Below, piece by piece: positions 12,460-13,746 of a stretch of DNA of 13,746 bases. Position 1 is the stretch's first letter. Each line of letters opens with the position of its first letter. The stretch lies in assembly GCF_947286155.1 (NCBI RefSeq), contig NZ_CAMYPD010000061.1, forward strand, positions 1 to 13,746, read 5' to 3'. Made by a program: the position numbers and the translations under genes. Under the pieces are notes generated by a model. That model had not been told where the DNA came from. It saw only the letters and a program-made list of their open reading frames with translations, and searched no databases. The stretch is from an uncultured Tessaracoccus sp. Lineage in GTDB: Bacteria > Actinomycetota > Actinomycetes > Propionibacteriales > Propionibacteriaceae.

Positions 12460-13638
12460 GTGAGCACGAAGGATTACTACGGCATTCTTGGCGTCTCCCG
12501 AGATGCGTCGGCGGAGGAGATCAAGAAGGCCTACCGCCGCAAGGCCATGAAGGTGCACCCGGACGTCGCGCCCGACGACGCCGAGGCCGCTGACAAGTTC
12601 AAGGAACTCAGCGAGGCCTACGAGGTGCTGAGCGACCCGAACAAACGCTCCATCTTCGATCGCGGGGGAGACCCGCGTCAGGCTGGTGGCGGTGGCGCCG
12701 GATTCTCGGGCTTCGGCGGCGGGTTTGCCGGAGGGTTCGACTTCACCAACCTGGTGGACGCCATGTTCGGCGGCCAGGGTGGGCACGGCGGCCCGCGGTC
12801 TCGCGTGCGCCAAGGGCGCGACAAGCTCATCTCAGCGCAGATCAAGCTGCACGAGGCGGTATTTGGCACGAAGAAGACGATCAAGCTCAACTCGGCTGTC
12901 GTCTGTCCCCAGTGCTCCGGGCACGGCGGGCAGGACGGTTCCGAGCCGGTCGAGTGCAAGATCTGTGGTGGCCAGGGCGAGATCATCCAGATGCAGCGCA
13001 GCTTCCTCGGCGACATCCGTACCGCGCAGGCCTGTCCCGAATGCCGCGGGTATGGCACCGTCATTCCGCACCCGTGCACCGAGTGCTCGGGGGAGGGGCG
13101 CGTCGCGAGCCAGCGCACGATCACGCTCAAGGTGCCTGCCGGTGTCTCGACCGGGAACCGTATTCACCTCCAGTCGCAAGGCGACGTGGGCCCAGGCGGT
13201 GGGCCTGCTGGTGATCTCTACGTGGAGATCCACGTCGCAGATCATGAGAACTTCCGACGCGATGGCGACAACCTGGAAGAGGTCGTGCGCATCCCGATGA
13301 CCGCCGCGGCGCTCGGGACGACGCTCACCCTGCCCACGCTGGAAGCCGAATGGGAGGGTTCCGACCCGGCCGACCGCACCGTCGAGGTGGAGATTCCGGC
13401 GGGCACGCAGTCGGGCACCCGCATTGCGCTCAAGGATCGGGGCGTCCCGCGGCTGCGCGGCGGCGGACGAGGTGAACTCGGCATCACGTTCTTGGTGCAG
13501 ACCCCGACGAAGCTCGACGATCACCAGCGTGATCTGCTCCGGAAACTCGCCGAGGCGAGGGACGAGACGAAGGGCGAACCGATCGTCGATAAGGGGAAAC
13601 ACGGCGGTCTGTTCGGCTGGCTGCGCGGAGATAAGTAG
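12460..13638 (+). CDS. dnaJ: Molecular chaperone DnaJ (HrcA-linked copy)
   Basis: Hsp40 co-chaperone that stimulates DnaK ATPase and delivers unfolded substrates; 392 residues, type I. Domains in order: J domain (5-70) with the HPD motif at 33-35, Gly/Phe-rich linker (about 75-110), a zinc region with four cysteine pairs (CPQC 149-152, CKIC 166-169, CPEC 192-195, CTEC 206-209, each followed by a Gly-x-Gly-type pattern), then the two C-terminal substrate-binding domains. All zinc ligands are intact. The start is GTG at 12460, giving MSTKDYYGILGVSRDAS; the nearest purine-rich stretch (GAAGG, 12441-12445) is 14 bases away, so translation probably relies on coupling to hrcA. Actinobacteria usually carry a second dnaJ in the dnaK-grpE operon; this one corresponds to the copy often called dnaJ2. 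Confidence 0.97.
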   Translation: MSTKDYYGILGVSRDASAEEIKKAYRRKAMKVHPDVAPDDAEAADKFKELSEAYEVLSDPNKRSIFDRGGDPRQAGGGGAGFSGFGGGFAGGFDFTNLVDAMFGGQGGHGGPRSRVRQGRDKLISAQIKLHEAVFGTKKTIKLNSAVVCPQCSGHGGQDGSEPVECKICGGQGEIIQMQRSFLGDIRTAQACPECRGYGTVIPHPCTECSGEGRVASQRTITLKVPAGVSTGNRIHLQSQGDVGPGGGPAGDLYVEIHVADHENFRRDGDNLEEVVRIPMTAAALGTTLTLPTLEAEWEGSDPADRTVEVEIPAGTQSGTRIALKDRGVPRLRGGGRGELGITFLVQTPTKLDDHQRDLLRKLAEARDETKGEPIVDKGKHGGLFGWLRGDK

Positions 13639-13640
13639 TC

Positions 13641-13702
13641 ATGACAGGGGCGCTGTTCCTCGCGCACCTCGATAATCCCCAGGTGGGGGATCAGGTCATG
13701 GT
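13641..13702 (+). CDS. rsmE: 16S rRNA m3U1498 methyltransferase RsmE, N-terminal fragment
   Basis: Only the first 20 codons are present before the adapter. They read MTGALFLAHLDNPQVGDQVM, which resembles the N-terminal PUA-like domain start of RsmE (a short Leu-Phe-Leu strand followed by a loop with a Gly-Asp). rsmE follows dnaJ in many actinobacteria, which supports the call. The ATG is two bases after the dnaJ stop codon, with GGAG at 13627-13630 about ten bases upstream. The truncation is from the end of the contig, not a biological break. The fragment is short, so the name rests partly on gene order. Confidence 0.7.
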
Positions 13703-13746
13703 CTGTCTCTTATACACATCTGACGCTGCCGACGACTCCTTACGTG
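13703..13746 (-). other. Nextera i5-side sequencing adapter, reverse orientation (artifact)
   Basis: This is the reverse complement of the adapter at the left end: mosaic end CTGTCTCTTATACACATCT (13703-13721), Read 1 adapter remainder GACGCTGCCGACGA (13722-13735), reverse complement of index GTAAGGAG (13736-13743), and GTG from the P5 primer. Genomic sequence stops at about 13702. Confidence 0.98.

Noticed and set aside
12670..12800. GGC-rich repeat-like stretch
   Set aside because: It encodes the Gly/Phe-rich linker normal for DnaJ; no exact repeat units.
12832..13602. Minus-strand open frame (256 codons) opposite dnaJ
   Set aside because: Antisense to the zinc and C-terminal domains of DnaJ; no independent support.
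13675..13691. ATCCCC-N5-GGGGAT hairpin just after dnaJ
   Set aside because: It lies within the rsmE coding start, has no T-run, and the reading frame explains the sequence.
47..13702. CRISPR arrays, tRNA genes, insertion sequences, phage genes, toxin-antitoxin pairs
   Set aside because: Looked for by eye on both strands; no spaced direct repeats, cloverleaf-type sequence, transposase, integrase or toxin-like small gene pair was found.
1..13746. Terminal inverted repeats of a mobile or linear element
   Set aside because: The matching ends are Nextera adapter with an index, not biological repeats.

Overview
The insert looks like a chromosomal fragment of a high-GC Gram-positive bacterium (Actinomycetota). 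The support is the gene content and order (rpsT, lepA, hemW, a DUF3097 gene, hrcA, dnaJ, start of rsmE), frequent GTG starts, several genes that appear to begin directly at the transcription start, and a sugar ABC transporter cluster without its own ATPase gene. A Propionibacteriales-like source is only a guess. Both window ends are sequencing adapter, not genome: 1-46 and 13703-13746 are the Illumina Nextera i5-side adapter with index GTAAGGAG, in opposite orientations. Genomic sequence is therefore about 47-13702, and both cut points are artificial.

Layout: (1) 47-568: rpsT on the minus strand with a clear intrinsic terminator, divergent from lepA. (2) 569-2395: lepA (translation factor EF4), plus strand. 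(3) 2408-5443: a minus-strand operon for a CUT1-type carbohydrate ABC importer (lipoprotein binding protein, MalF-like permease, MalG-like permease). It lies back-to-back with hemW and tail-to-tail with lepA. (4) 5547-6731: hemW, a radical-SAM heme chaperone. (5) 6822-8676: a compact, translationally coupled three-gene operon with a short YtrA-type GntR repressor, an ABC ATPase and a six-helix ABC permease. It is preceded by a strong promoter overlapped by a probable self-operator, and a long hairpin follows it. (6) 8755-10395: a DUF3097 protein and an inositol-monophosphatase-family phosphatase, each with its own apparent leaderless start. (7) 10399-11184: a metallo-beta-lactamase-fold hydrolase on the minus strand. 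(8) 11185-11441: a divergent intergenic region with an unexplained palindrome (two perfect 24-bp arms) and a CIRCE operator. (9) 11442-13638: hrcA and dnaJ, then the first 20 codons of rsmE before the adapter.

How the parts fit: the backbone is housekeeping (ribosome, translation factor, heme delivery, heat-shock control). HrcA should repress its own operon through the CIRCE site that overlaps its promoter and leader. The ABC loci are accessory insertions in this backbone: one is probably a sugar importer served by a shared ATPase encoded elsewhere, the other probably an exporter or stress-response transporter controlled by its own GntR regulator. No gene-free stretch exceeds about 260 bases. 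I saw no tRNA, CRISPR array, insertion sequence or phage gene.

I do not see a clear new multi-gene system. The observations most worth following are the 24-bp-arm palindrome at 11244-11327, the repeated TANNNT-N7/8-start-codon arrangement in front of four genes, the 18-bp hairpin at 8693-8731, and the uncharacterised DUF3097 protein.
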